Source: Cohnella fermenti (GTDB lineage: Bacteria > Bacillota > Bacilli > Paenibacillales > Paenibacillaceae). From it: a stretch of DNA of 64,000 nt. Position 1 is the first letter of the stretch. Each line of letters opens with the position of its first letter. A program made the translations under genes and the position numbers. Below the pieces are notes generated by a model. The model had not been told where the DNA came from. It was given only the letters and a program-made list of their open reading frames with translations, and made no database searches. This document shows, in pieces, positions 43,001 to 51,781 of this stretch. The DNA lies in NCBI RefSeq assembly GCF_004801405.1, contig NZ_SSOB01000033.1:1-64000 (forward strand), read 5' to 3'.

Positions 43001-46000
43001 GAGCGACATATTCGTTCAGCAATATCCAAGAAGCCGTCGTCACCCATGACGCTTATGCGAAGATCGCGGGCGTCGACGCCGACGAACTTTACGGCAACAT
43101 CACGAAGAGCGCTACGGCGCTGCAGGAAGCTTCGGCAACGGATTATGCGCGGTTCCGCAACGTACAATTCGGCGAAGACGGAGCGAATAAAGTCAGGCTT
43201 GAAGTCGCTTCCGCCCAGACCACGATTGAGGAGCTTGGCCGTATTGAGCTTCGGCTCGACAGCCCGAGCGGGCCGACGGTCGCCAGCGTGCTTGCGGACA
43301 ACACGGGGGATACGAGCCAATATCGAACGCTTACGGCCGACCTGGCGTCAACCGTAACCGGAACGCACGATGTATACATCTCCTTCACGAAGCCGAGCAA
43401 TCTTCGCTCCTTGCAATTCGTGCAAGGAACGAGTGAGGACAGCGTTGCTTCCGTCCTACTGACGGGGCCGACAATCGTCTCGTTGCCGCAGGATGCCGGC
43501 ACGCAAGTGAAGTATGCGGCGTCTGTCGTCTTCACGGACGGCGCGGTTCAGACGGACAGCAACGACGTAAGATGGAGCCTTGAGGGCGTCTATTCCGGCG
43601 TCAAGCTGGGGATGGACGGTACGCTGGACGTCAGCGCGAACGTCGCCACGCAGACGCTTGAAGTTGTCGCGACCTCAATGAGCAACCCGGCTGCAAACGG
43701 CAAGCTGTCCGTTCAACTCGTCGCCGGCGCCATCAGCGATGTGAAGCTAATGGGAATCAACAACAGCGCCAAGTCGGGAGGCACGAACAACGGAGCGCTT
43801 GTCATCGGCTCCACTTGGGTTGAATATACGGGGGACAACGGCTGGTTGAAGTTCAGCAACGTTGACCTGAAGAACGGCCTGTCGTATGCATGGCTCGGCT
43901 ATGCAACACCGAATACGAAGACGAGGCAATTCCAGGTGCGCGTCGCCGAGCCGGGCGTCGGCACGGTGGACACCGCGACGCCGATCGCCGTGTTCGACGA
44001 CAGCAATTCGACGGGAAGCTGGACGACTCTGAAGGAGATTGCAGCTTCGAGCATCGAAGACGTAAGCGGAGTCAAGGACGTTTATCTGTACTGGCCTCAG
44101 GGCGATATCAATATCGCGCATGTAAGGCTGGGCGTGCTGGCCGCGAATACAGGCACTGCCGCTTATCATAACGTCTCGTTCGAGGCGGCAGAAGGCATTT
44201 CGATCGTAGTGACCGACGCGGACGGCTATGCTTATGCGCCGGAAGCGGATGGCCGGACCTTCCGATTGCCGGAAGGACGCGACTATGCGTACTCTGCGAC
44301 TCGCGACGGGTACATTCCGAAGAGCGGTGCATTCTCGGCCGTGGAGGGCGGAACGATTGTCGTCGAGCTGGAGATGGATACGGTTGCGCCAACCTGGCCG
44401 GAGGAGAGTGTTCTGGAAGCAACCGATATCGGTCAGGATCATGCGACCTTGAGCTGGTCGCAAGCCGAGGATAACGTCGGTGTGACCGGCTATCGGATCT
44501 TGAAGGACGGACAGGTTATCGACTCCGTAGCCTCAGGCGTCTATACCTACGAAGCGACCGGGCTTGCGGCGGCTACGACCTATACATTCAAAGTCGAAGC
44601 CGGGGACGCGCTCGGCAACTGGAGCACGGACGGTCCTTCCCGCGAGGCAACGACGCTTCCGGACGATACGGTTCCTGTCGATCTCGAAGCTCCGACCTGG
44701 CCGGCGAGCAGTTCATTGATCGCATCGAACATTGGCTATACCGGGCTCACATTGACCTGGACGGCGGCGGCGGACAATGTTGCGGTTACCGATTATCGCA
44801 TCTACCGGGGCGCCGATCTGATCGGCTCGGTGGAAGGCGGCGTGCTCAGCTTCAACATCACGGGGCTGGCAGCAGGTGCGGGCTATACGTTCAAGATCGA
44901 AGCCGGAGATGCGGCGGGCAACTGGAGTACGAATGGTCCGACGCAATCGGCGACGACCAACGTTTATAGCTCGAACCCGGACAGCAGCAGCAATTCCGGT
45001 ACCGGAAGCGGCACCGCAACCACGCCGATCGCAATCGGACCGGGAACGATCTCCTTGCCTGCAGCGAAGCCGGACGCATCCGGCGTATCCGGGGTTATCG
45101 TTGATGCAGATACGTTAGCTAAAGCGGTGAAGGATGCCGATCGCGTATCCATTCGGATGACAGAGGCGGAAGGAGCAACATCGTACTCCGTCACTTGGCC
45201 GGCGGTTGCCGGAACTGCTGTCAAGACCGTGGCGATCGTTACGCCTCTTGGCACGGTAAGTTTGCCGGCTGATGCGATTCGAGCGGCAACTGGCAATGCG
45301 GAGGATCAAATAACGCTTATAATCGAAGAGGCGGTTCGTGACGGGGCTCCCTCAACCGTCGGACAGCGACCGGTCGTCGAGATCATCCTGAAGGTGAACG
45401 GCGTGGCCCTTCCATGGAGCAATCCCGAAACGCCGCTTACCATCTCCATCCCGTATACACCGACGGCGCAGGAAGCGGCGGAAGCCGACCATCTCGTCGC
45501 CTTGTATATCGACGGAGCAGGGCAAGCGACCTCGATTCCGACCAGCCGTTACGACGAAGAAGCAGGCGCAGTCGTCTTCAAGACAACGCACCTGAGCAAG
45601 TATGCCGTCGCTTTCGTCAAGAAGACGTTCGGCGATATCGCGAAGTATGAATGGGCGAAGAAAGCAATCGAGACGCTCGCCTCGAAGGGGGTTGTGAACG
45701 GAACGTCGGCAACGACCTTCACACCTGGCGCGGCCGTCCAGAGAGCGGACTTCATCGTCCTCCTTGTCGGCGCTCTCGGTCTGGATGCCACCGTCGACGA
45801 CAACTTCTCGGATGTCGATTCCGGCGCTTACTACGCTCACGCGCTTGCCGTCGCCAAGAAGCTTGGCATCGCGAACGGAACGGGCGACGGCAAGTTCAAT
45901 CCGAACTCGCCGATTACCCGGCAGGAGCTGATGGTGCTGATCGATCGTGCGCTTGCCGCGGCGAATCGCGAGCTTCCTGCAGGCGATCCGTCCGACCTGG

Positions 46001-46167
46001 CAGGCTTCACGGACCAAGCGAAGGTGGCCGAATTCGCAAGAGCGAGCATCGCCGCTCTCGTGAAGAGCGGGCTCGTCGCCGGCAACGGATCGGAGATCCG
46101 TCCGCAAGGTCAGGCGACAAGGGCCGAGACGGCCGTGCTTATTTACCGGATTTACACGCTCTCTTAA
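40012..46167 (+). CDS. S-layer-anchored multidomain GH95 alpha-L-fucosidase/galactosidase
   Basis: 2051 residues with signal peptide 1-26. The GH95 N-domain (from about 37) is interrupted by a discoidin/F5-8C-like domain (about 180-330). The catalytic helical barrel has the GH95 residues N597 and N599 (NINLQMNYW), E731 (SYSPEHGP), H807/H810 (HRHTNHLF) and D893 (FQIDGNFGA). Two CBM6-like sandwiches (about 1015-1165 and 1245-1375), a PEGA-like segment, two fibronectin III domains (about 1460-1645), a Ser/Gly linker and three SLH repeats (about 1873-2051) follow. SLH repeats tether the enzyme to cell-wall polymer. It should strip L-fucose or L-galactose from plant glycans for the adjacent importer. 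GAGGAGGG precedes the ATG. The position of the inserted domain is unusual. Confidence 0.9.
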   Translation: MFRKSVSSTLALTLAITNIGIVSALADTGVGSTGDQKVPLKTWYTEEATSWESEALPLGNGFMGAMVFGGVDKDRILVNEKTLWSGGPGANAEYDGGHKDTAEEKHDILQQVRTQIQDAMTAFSQGTQAYVDSNGKVVAPSYNVPSSLNTLINGNGSTGGLIGTKTNFGSYQELGSIWMEDLNAVTPSVVRVYTDKDNTKTAGETVAKLFDGDINTKFFADGNANSAPYVIDWDYNKPIATNSYSITTGNDSTGRDPKDWTLSGSTDGTNFTVIDTVTSFSLDDRKATQIFSLDTPGTYQYFKLTVSALRSSGSALQMSEVKIIQDESASPAKPTISDYTRSLDLDNGKAEVEYKQNDLELKREYFVNYPDNVLAIRLTAADTGKLSRFISVTSEQQRKTVTANGDTITMTGWPNDHNKTNAATDFEGTLHFAQQIKVIPTGGTMSTQSGGIKVENADSIVILMTAGTNYQQSMDDSFDYFTGVDPLIAVQERLASAAAKGFDTLYDRHIADYKNLFDRVSLNLMGATLPSKPTDELLAGYARTNTVLEDRYLEQLYYQFGRYLLIASSREGSLPANLQGIWANGTSPPWQSDYHANINLQMNYWLAEQTNLSETHMPNIEYIQSLVPRGTLSAQHGYVTPDGDPVRGWTTHHENNIWGNTAPATSSAFFSPEDGAWLAQDIWEHYQFTMDKDFLEENYDLLLQAALFWVDTLWTDTRDGTLVANPSYSPEHGPYSLGATEVQSVVWGIFDEVIQASDILGMDSSELDEIVTAKSKLAGPKIGLGGQFMEWKDEVAMDLTGDNGHRHTNHLFALHPGNQVVAGRSEQDDKYVEAMKVTLNTRGDGGTGWSKAWKINFWARLRDGDRAQKLVKELLYESTLSNLFDTHPPFQIDGNFGATAGMTEMLLQSQGGAVELLPALPSKWNTGSVSGLKARGNVEVDMAWEQSSLKSAKLKTNVDGEVTVKGTNIGTATITGAHASDVTVVDANTIIIDGTAGATYSFSNIQEAVVTHDAYAKIAGVDADELYGNITKSATALQEASATDYARFRNVQFGEDGANKVRLEVASAQTTIEELGRIELRLDSPSGPTVASVLADNTGDTSQYRTLTADLASTVTGTHDVYISFTKPSNLRSLQFVQGTSEDSVASVLLTGPTIVSLPQDAGTQVKYAASVVFTDGAVQTDSNDVRWSLEGVYSGVKLGMDGTLDVSANVATQTLEVVATSMSNPAANGKLSVQLVAGAISDVKLMGINNSAKSGGTNNGALVIGSTWVEYTGDNGWLKFSNVDLKNGLSYAWLGYATPNTKTRQFQVRVAEPGVGTVDTATPIAVFDDSNSTGSWTTLKEIAASSIEDVSGVKDVYLYWPQGDINIAHVRLGVLAANTGTAAYHNVSFEAAEGISIVVTDADGYAYAPEADGRTFRLPEGRDYAYSATRDGYIPKSGAFSAVEGGTIVVELEMDTVAPTWPEESVLEATDIGQDHATLSWSQAEDNVGVTGYRILKDGQVIDSVASGVYTYEATGLAAATTYTFKVEAGDALGNWSTDGPSREATTLPDDTVPVDLEAPTWPASSSLIASNIGYTGLTLTWTAAADNVAVTDYRIYRGADLIGSVEGGVLSFNITGLAAGAGYTFKIEAGDAAGNWSTNGPTQSATTNVYSSNPDSSSNSGTGSGTATTPIAIGPGTISLPAAKPDASGVSGVIVDADTLAKAVKDADRVSIRMTEAEGATSYSVTWPAVAGTAVKTVAIVTPLGTVSLPADAIRAATGNAEDQITLIIEEAVRDGAPSTVGQRPVVEIILKVNGVALPWSNPETPLTISIPYTPTAQEAAEADHLVALYIDGAGQATSIPTSRYDEEAGAVVFKTTHLSKYAVAFVKKTFGDIAKYEWAKKAIETLASKGVVNGTSATTFTPGAAVQRADFIVLLVGALGLDATVDDNFSDVDSGAYYAHALAVAKKLGIANGTGDGKFNPNSPITRQELMVLIDRALAAANRELPAGDPSDLAGFTDQAKVAEFARASIAALVKSGLVAGNGSEIRPQGQATRAETAVLIYRIYTLS

Positions 46168-46173
46168 ATAGAA

Positions 46174-46218
46174 ATAAAGAAGGTGCCGTTCCCGGAGAGG
46201 GGACGGTACCTTCTTTAT
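46174..46218. terminator. Bidirectional terminator between convergent operons
   Basis: ATAAAGAAGGTGCCGTTCCC pairs with GGGGACGGTACCTTCTTTAT with few mismatches. The A-rich start and T-rich end serve as U-tails on both strands. It lies between the GH95 stop (46167) and the stop of the minus-strand regulator (46236). Confidence 0.85.
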
Positions 46219-46235
46219 GATGTAAGCTCCGCAAG

Positions 46236-47810
46236 TTATCCGTATTCCGACGGATAGCTTCCCGTAATCTTCTTGAAGATCTTGTAGAAGTAATCCGGAT
46301 TGGAATAGCCGACTTTGATCGCCACCTCTTTGGCCTTTAACGGGCTTGACTGCAGCAGCTCTATTGCTTTGGCGATACGGTACTCGTTCAGGTAGGTGCT
46401 GAATAGCTTGCCGGTCTCCTTCTTGAATTGTTGGCCCAAGTAGGCCGCGTTAATGTGAAAAACCGACGATAAGTGCTGCAGCGACAGTTCGGCGGCATAG
46501 TGGGCATTGACGTAGGCAAGCACCTCGTCGATGCGCGAGTCGCGCGCCGCCGACTGGGCGAGCAGATCGTCGGCCGCTTCGGCAATTGCGTCTGCGATGT
46601 CGCCGAGCGTGCGGCGGCCCAGCACGCCGGCGAGGAAGCCGTTGCGTCCGAGCGGGCTGGCCGCCGCGCTGCGGGGCGACAGGTTCGTCGCGTGAACGAT
46701 GCGATACAGCAGCTCGACCGTCACATTGTGTACGAGGCCGGGGGTGGTGCCCTCCTGCCCGTCGAGCTTGGCGAACACCGCGCGGATATGCCGCGCGACG
46801 ACATCGCGATCCCCGGCGAGCAGCGCCTGCTGCAGCTCGTCGAAGTCGATCTGCAGCGGGTTGCCGGGACCGACCTGCTGCGCCTTCGCTTCGCGCGACG
46901 TGAGCACGCCCCGATCTGCCAGAACAAGCGAGTAGTCGGCCAGATCCTTCGCCTCGCGGTAGCTTGCGGCCAATGCGAACTTGTTCTCCACCGGCGGTCC
47001 GAGCGAGACGAACACCTCCTGCTTCAAGTATTGGACGCAGTGGGAAGCAAGCTCGTGCAGCAGCCGGACAACCGACTTCTCGTCCGCGAGCGCTCCGGCG
47101 AGCAGCAGGACGATGTCCTCGTCGTTGTCGTCGACGGCGTAGCCGCCGATGCCTTCGCCGGTCGCGGCGGCGGCCAGCACGTCGTTGCAGATATTGCGGA
47201 TGGCGAAGGCGATAAGCTGCGGATCGCTGCGGTCGCCGCCGGTCAGATTGTCCTTCACCCGCCGAATGATCGCAACCGCGCAGGCGGGGCCGTCCAGCCC
47301 GATCCGCAGAAAGGCGCTTTTCTCAGCGAACTCGTGAATGCCGATCGTGCCCGTCGCCATCCGCAGCAGCACATTGTCACGGAGCACGTCGATCGCCTCG
47401 CGCACGTATACCTGCTGAACCGCCTGGCGCCGCGCCTGCTCGAGCTTCCCGGCGGCGTTGACGAGCGTCGAGGACAGCTCCTCCTTGTTGACCGGCTTGA
47501 TGAGGTAGTTCTCGATGCCGAGCGTGGCTGCCTTGCGCACGAGCTCGAAGTCGTTGTAGCCGCTCAGAATGACGAACTTCATGCCGGGGCGCCGCTCCCG
47601 GACCCGCTCGATCAGCTCCAGTCCGGACAGGCCCGGCATACGAATGTCGGTGACGAGCAGATCAACGGCTCCCCGCTCGATCAGATCGAGCGCTTCGGCG
47701 GCGCTCTCCGCCATGCCGGCGAGCTCGAAGCCGTGCTCCTCCCAATCGACAATATAACGCAGTCCCTCCAGAATAAGCGGTTCGTCGTCCACCAACAGTG
47801 CGTTAAACAT
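46236..47810 (-). CDS. YesN-type response regulator with AraC DNA-binding domain
   Basis: 524 residues. The receiver has DDE at 8-10, D55 (VTDIRMPG) and K105 (LIKPVNKE). The C-terminal AraC domain (about 425-524) includes LSSVFHINAAYLGQQFKKE and AKEVAIKVGYSNPDYFYKIFKK. The gene overlaps the kinase gene by 8 bp on the minus strand (kinase first). It is far richer in GC than the regulators before 46 kb. It is transcribed away from the importer/GH95/GH172 operon that starts at 49850, which it probably controls. Confidence 0.9.
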   Translation of the reverse strand: MFNALLVDDEPLILEGLRYIVDWEEHGFELAGMAESAAEALDLIERGAVDLLVTDIRMPGLSGLELIERVRERRPGMKFVILSGYNDFELVRKAATLGIENYLIKPVNKEELSSTLVNAAGKLEQARRQAVQQVYVREAIDVLRDNVLLRMATGTIGIHEFAEKSAFLRIGLDGPACAVAIIRRVKDNLTGGDRSDPQLIAFAIRNICNDVLAAAATGEGIGGYAVDDNDEDIVLLLAGALADEKSVVRLLHELASHCVQYLKQEVFVSLGPPVENKFALAASYREAKDLADYSLVLADRGVLTSREAKAQQVGPGNPLQIDFDELQQALLAGDRDVVARHIRAVFAKLDGQEGTTPGLVHNVTVELLYRIVHATNLSPRSAAASPLGRNGFLAGVLGRRTLGDIADAIAEAADDLLAQSAARDSRIDEVLAYVNAHYAAELSLQHLSSVFHINAAYLGQQFKKETGKLFSTYLNEYRIAKAIELLQSSPLKAKEVAIKVGYSNPDYFYKIFKKITGSYPSEYG

Positions 47811-49662
47811 GGTCCATCTCCTCCAGTCGCCGCGCGGGCCATCGAATTCGAACCGTCGTGCCGGCTTCGCCGCTGTCTACCTCCAGCCCATATCGCTCCC
47901 CGAATTGCAGCTTCAAGCGCTCGTGCACGTTCAGCAGCCCGATGCCGGAATGCCCTGCACGATCGGACGAAGCCGGCTCTGCCGCGCCTTCATCGTCCGC
48001 CGGCTCCGGAGTTCCCGCCAATCGGGCCCGAAGGCGTGCCAGCTCTTCCGGCTTGATGCCGCTGCCGTTGTCCGTTATCTCGATGACGGCGTCGTCGCCG
48101 CGCCGCCTCCCCGTAATGCGAATCGTATTTTTCCCCTGCTTGAAGTTAACGCCGTGCTGCACGCTGTTCTCGACGATCGGCTGCAGCGTCAGCTTGCCGA
48201 TCGCCATCGGCTCCAGCTCGGGATCGACGTCGATCTCGATCCGCAGCTTGTCCGGGTAACGCAACGTGAACAGCTGCAGGTACAGCTCGCAATAGGAGAT
48301 CTCTTCGCGAACGCTTACCCACGGCTGCTGCTTCAGGCTGGTGCGGAGCAGGAAGGACAGGATATAGATCATCTCGCCTACATCCTCGTTGCCTTCGCGC
48401 ACCGCCTTCATTCGGATCGCTTCGAGCGTGTTCGACAGGAAGTGCGGGTTGATCTGCGCCTGCAACGCCGCGAGCGCCGCATTCTTGTAGCGGATGTCGG
48501 CGATGTACACCTCGTTGACGTAATCCGTCAGCTTGTCCTGCAGCACGTTGAAGCGGAAGGCGAGCTGGCCGATCTCGTCGTCCGACACCTCGAGCCGCGT
48601 TCGCTGGGTCAGGAAGCCTTCGGGCGGGTGGGCGATCGCCCGGATGATCCGCCTGACCTTCTGGGTGAACACGCTCATGGCTGCGCCGTTCAGCGCGATT
48701 GTCAATCCGGCGCAGGCAAGCCCGAGCAGGAACAAATACCGCTTCAGCTCGTTCACCTCGCGGAACATCTCCGCCTTCTCGATGAGGCCGACGACATAGA
48801 CGCCGTCGCCTGTCGGAAGCACATTGACGATGCGCGAGCCGACCGTCGTCGACACGGTGCCGGCGGAGCCGTCTCCCGATCCGGCGTCCGTGATCCGCTG
48901 TCGAAGCGGCTCGTCAACCGGAGCGTAGACGCCCTTGGAATCGTAGATCGGCTGGCCGTCGGCGCTTACGATCAGAATGTTGCCTTTGACCCGGTTTTTG
49001 TACGGCAAATACGCGTTCTCGATCGAAGCCGCATCGAAGTTGACGAGCAGCACGCCGGTATTGGCGGTAATGTCCTGCGACTTCAGATTGGAGCCGATCG
49101 TATAGATCCACCGCTGCTCGCCCGGCGTCAGATTGTCGACGTAGGCCGGCGTCAGCCGCAGGCCGTACAGCTCGTTGTTGAAGTCCTTGAACCAGTCGAG
49201 CGTCTTGAAGTATTTCTCGTCCCGGATGCGCCACAGATTGGTCGAGATCAGGAATGCTTCGTCATTGAGCTTGGAATAGATGGCGATATTGGTAATGTCC
49301 TTGTCGCGGGTAAAGTTCGAATTCAGGTACGTCTCCAGCTTGACCCGGTTGGTCCGATATTCGTAGCTCTCCGTATCCGGCTGCTCCATCAGTGCGAAGA
49401 TATACCCGTACGACGCGGGATCGTAATAGATCTGCTCGATCATCTGGCGGACGACGTCAAGCTTCTGCTCGTAATACTTGCTTACGCTTTCGAGAATTTG
49501 CGTGTTGAAGCTAAGCTCCTTCTCCGAATTCTGGTCGGCGACGCTGCGTGTGATGAGGGTGACCAGTATCGCCATCATAAGCAGAACAATCGCCGTATTG
49601 AGCAGCAGCAGGCGGGCGAAGAAGCGGGATTTGATGTATTTGACATAGCCTTTTCTCAGCAT
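47803..49662 (-). CDS. YesM-type sensor histidine kinase
   Basis: 619 residues. Membrane segments are at about 18-38 and 309-330, enclosing a sensor domain. HAMP follows, then H407 (AQINPHFLSNTLEA), N499 (QPIVENSVQHGV), DNGSGIKPEE and GIGLLNVHERL. The phosphoacceptor block has Ser in place of the usual Tyr. The ATG at 49662 is chosen over the GTG at 49674, because GGGGGAGG abuts that GTG but is 10 bases from the ATG. It is divergent from the permease operon, with 187 bp between start codons, the usual arrangement of a sensor with its target genes. Confidence 0.9.
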   Translation of the reverse strand: MLRKGYVKYIKSRFFARLLLLNTAIVLLMMAILVTLITRSVADQNSEKELSFNTQILESVSKYYEQKLDVVRQMIEQIYYDPASYGYIFALMEQPDTESYEYRTNRVKLETYLNSNFTRDKDITNIAIYSKLNDEAFLISTNLWRIRDEKYFKTLDWFKDFNNELYGLRLTPAYVDNLTPGEQRWIYTIGSNLKSQDITANTGVLLVNFDAASIENAYLPYKNRVKGNILIVSADGQPIYDSKGVYAPVDEPLRQRITDAGSGDGSAGTVSTTVGSRIVNVLPTGDGVYVVGLIEKAEMFREVNELKRYLFLLGLACAGLTIALNGAAMSVFTQKVRRIIRAIAHPPEGFLTQRTRLEVSDDEIGQLAFRFNVLQDKLTDYVNEVYIADIRYKNAALAALQAQINPHFLSNTLEAIRMKAVREGNEDVGEMIYILSFLLRTSLKQQPWVSVREEISYCELYLQLFTLRYPDKLRIEIDVDPELEPMAIGKLTLQPIVENSVQHGVNFKQGKNTIRITGRRRGDDAVIEITDNGSGIKPEELARLRARLAGTPEPADDEGAAEPASSDRAGHSGIGLLNVHERLKLQFGERYGLEVDSGEAGTTVRIRWPARRLEEMDHV

Positions 49663-49749
49663 GCGGACGCGCACCTCCCCCGTTGCTTCTCAGTATAGTC
49701 AACGCGCGCGAGGTCGAACAGACCCGAATCGGCCGACAGGCCAAAGTCC

Positions 49750-49811
49750 TATAATTTGAACCGTAAAAGTAAAATTCGTTCCGTTGTCGACTGCAACCGT
49801 TTCCTTATACG
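49750..49811 (+). promoter_or_regulatory. Candidate promoters in the divergent region before the third importer operon
   Basis: A -10 TATAAT (49750-49755) sits inside AAGTCCTATAATTT, the same context as the -10 of the module at 6424, but no half-site pair at the module spacing is present. A second possibility is -35 TTGTCG (49784-49789) with -10 TATACG (49806-49811), a 16-bp spacer. Which is used cannot be decided from sequence. No clear leftward promoter for the kinase gene was recognised. Confidence 0.4.
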
Positions 49812-49849
49812 ATTAAGACGCAACGATTTACGGAATGGAGAGAAGCGAC

Positions 49850-50758
49850 ATGACGACAACACGCACCAGAACGGACGGATGGCTTCTATGGCTCATGACG
49901 CTGCCGTTTTTCCTGCTTGTCATTCTGTTTAATTACGTCCCGCTCGCCGGGTGGTCGATGGCCTTCGTGAGGTACATTCCGGGCCTGTCGATCTTCAAGA
50001 GCGAATATGTCGGCTTCGACTACTTCCAGCAGCTGTTCGGCACGGGCGGCGAGCTGCCGAAGGCGATTACGAACACGCTTGCGCTCGGCTTCCTCGGCAT
50101 TCTGGCTTCGCCGCTGTCGATGATTCTGGCGATCCTGATTACCGAAGTCGGACAACGGCGGCTGCGCAAATTCATTCAGGTGGCGCTCTCGCTGCCGAAC
50201 TTCATCTCGTTCATCATCGTGTACGCGATCTTCTTCACCTTCTTCTCGGTCGACGGGGGGCTCGTCAACGCGCTGCTGTTGAAGCTGCATCTTATATCGG
50301 AGCCGACGAACCTGCTGGGGAACGAGAGCGCCACGTGGCTGTTCCAGACCTTCGTTGTTGTGTGGAAAACAATCGGCTGGTCGGCGATCATCTACATCGG
50401 GGCAATCACCTCGATCGATCTCGAACTGTACGATGCAGCGAGCGTAGACGGGGCCGGACGGTTCAAGAAGGCTCTTCATGTCACGATTCCCGGTCTCATG
50501 CCCACCTTTACCGTGCTGCTGCTGTTGTCGGTCGGCAATCTGCTCGGCTCGAACTTCGAGCAGATCTTTGTTTTCCACAATGCGCTTAATCATGATCGTA
50601 TCGTTACGCTGGACTATTATTCGTACCAGGCCGGCCTCGTCAACTTCGACTTCTCGCTCGGCACCGCGATCGGCGTGTTCAAGAGCGTCACGAGCCTCGT
50701 TATTCTGTTCGCGGCGAACGGTGTCATCAAGCGCATCTCGGGCAACTCGATCATCTAA
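49850..50758 (+). CDS. Sugar ABC transporter permease, LplB type
   Basis: 302 residues, six membrane segments (first LLWLMTLPFFLLVILFNYVP). The EAA loop is LYDAASVDGAGRFKKA near 196-211. ATG 49850 follows GGAGAGAAG; the in-frame ATG at 49835 lacks a ribosome site. It is first in the operon permease-permease-SBP-GH95-GH172-like, an order with the binding-protein gene third rather than first. No ATPase gene is present. Confidence 0.9.
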   Translation: MTTTRTRTDGWLLWLMTLPFFLLVILFNYVPLAGWSMAFVRYIPGLSIFKSEYVGFDYFQQLFGTGGELPKAITNTLALGFLGILASPLSMILAILITEVGQRRLRKFIQVALSLPNFISFIIVYAIFFTFFSVDGGLVNALLLKLHLISEPTNLLGNESATWLFQTFVVVWKTIGWSAIIYIGAITSIDLELYDAASVDGAGRFKKALHVTIPGLMPTFTVLLLLSVGNLLGSNFEQIFVFHNALNHDRIVTLDYYSYQAGLVNFDFSLGTAIGVFKSVTSLVILFAANGVIKRISGNSII

Positions 50759-50788
50759 ACCTCATACCGGGAAGGAGGCGCAGCCCGC

Positions 50789-51679
50789 ATGGTCAGCCGC
50801 CAAGCACTATCCAGCCGCCTGTTCGGCACCTTCAACATCCTGCTTCTGCTGCTGCTCGTCGTGCTCTGCATTTATCCGTTCTACTATATCTTTATCTATT
50901 CGGTCAGCGTGCCCGACCAGGTGTCCCATCGCCAGATCTACCTGTGGCCGAGCGGGTTTACGCTCATCAATTACAGGCAGATCTTCGGGCTCGATGAGCT
51001 TGCCCGGGCGGCCTTCATCAGCGCAGCCCGCACCATCGCGGGCACGGCCGTCACCGTCTTCTGCACGTCGATGTATGCCTACGCGCTGACGAAGCCGCAG
51101 CTTCGGTTCCGCAAGACGATGTACCGGATTACGCTCGCGACGATGTACGTCAGCGCCGGCATCATTCCGTGGTACATCACGATGAAGGCGTACGGGCTGA
51201 AGGACAACTTCCTGCTGTATGTGCTGCCGACTGCAATCATCGCCTTCTATCTGGTGCTCATCAAGACGTACTTCGAGCAGCTTCCGGCTGCGATGGAGGA
51301 GTCGGCGATGATCGACGGGGCGAACGTCATGACGATTTTCCTGCGCATCGTGCTGCCGCTCAGTCTGCCGGTGCTTGCGGTCGCGGCGATCTTCTCCGCG
51401 GTCAACCAGTGGAACACATGGACGGACAACTTCTTCCTTGCGCCGAACCTGCCGACGATGCAACTCGTGCTGCTTAACTTCCTGACCGACCAGACGTCGA
51501 ACCTGATGGCGCTGAAGACGAATATGGCGACGGTCAGCTCGTCCGACATTCAGCAGGTGACGCCGACATCCATCCGCATGACGATCACGATGATCGCGAC
51601 GCTTCCTATTGTTTTTGTCTATCCGTTCTTCCAGCGCTACTTTATCTCCGGAATCATGATCGGCGCCGTCAAGGGCTGA
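50789..51679 (+). CDS. Sugar ABC transporter permease, YtcP type
   Basis: 296 residues, six membrane segments. The EAA loop reads MEESAMIDGANVMTIFLR, and the C-terminus is RYFISGIMIGAVKG, the ending shared with the other YtcP-type permeases in this window. GAAGGAGGCGC precedes the ATG. It should form the channel with the 49850 product and accept substrate from the lipoprotein at 51782. Confidence 0.9.
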   Translation: MVSRQALSSRLFGTFNILLLLLLVVLCIYPFYYIFIYSVSVPDQVSHRQIYLWPSGFTLINYRQIFGLDELARAAFISAARTIAGTAVTVFCTSMYAYALTKPQLRFRKTMYRITLATMYVSAGIIPWYITMKAYGLKDNFLLYVLPTAIIAFYLVLIKTYFEQLPAAMEESAMIDGANVMTIFLRIVLPLSLPVLAVAAIFSAVNQWNTWTDNFFLAPNLPTMQLVLLNFLTDQTSNLMALKTNMATVSSSDIQQVTPTSIRMTITMIATLPIVFVYPFFQRYFISGIMIGAVKG

Positions 51680-51781
51680 TCGTTCCGGACCCGGCAATCG
51701 GTGTCCCATCCGGCGACGGATCGCACATATAGCATTCGCATCATCCGCAATTCATCCATTCGATGCAGAGGGGATAACGAC

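Noticed and set aside
49712..49755. Another copy of the operator module before the 49850 operon
   Set aside because: GGTCGA lies 38 bp before TATAAT, but no upstream half-site exists at 22-23 bp and the rest of the 12-mer does not match.
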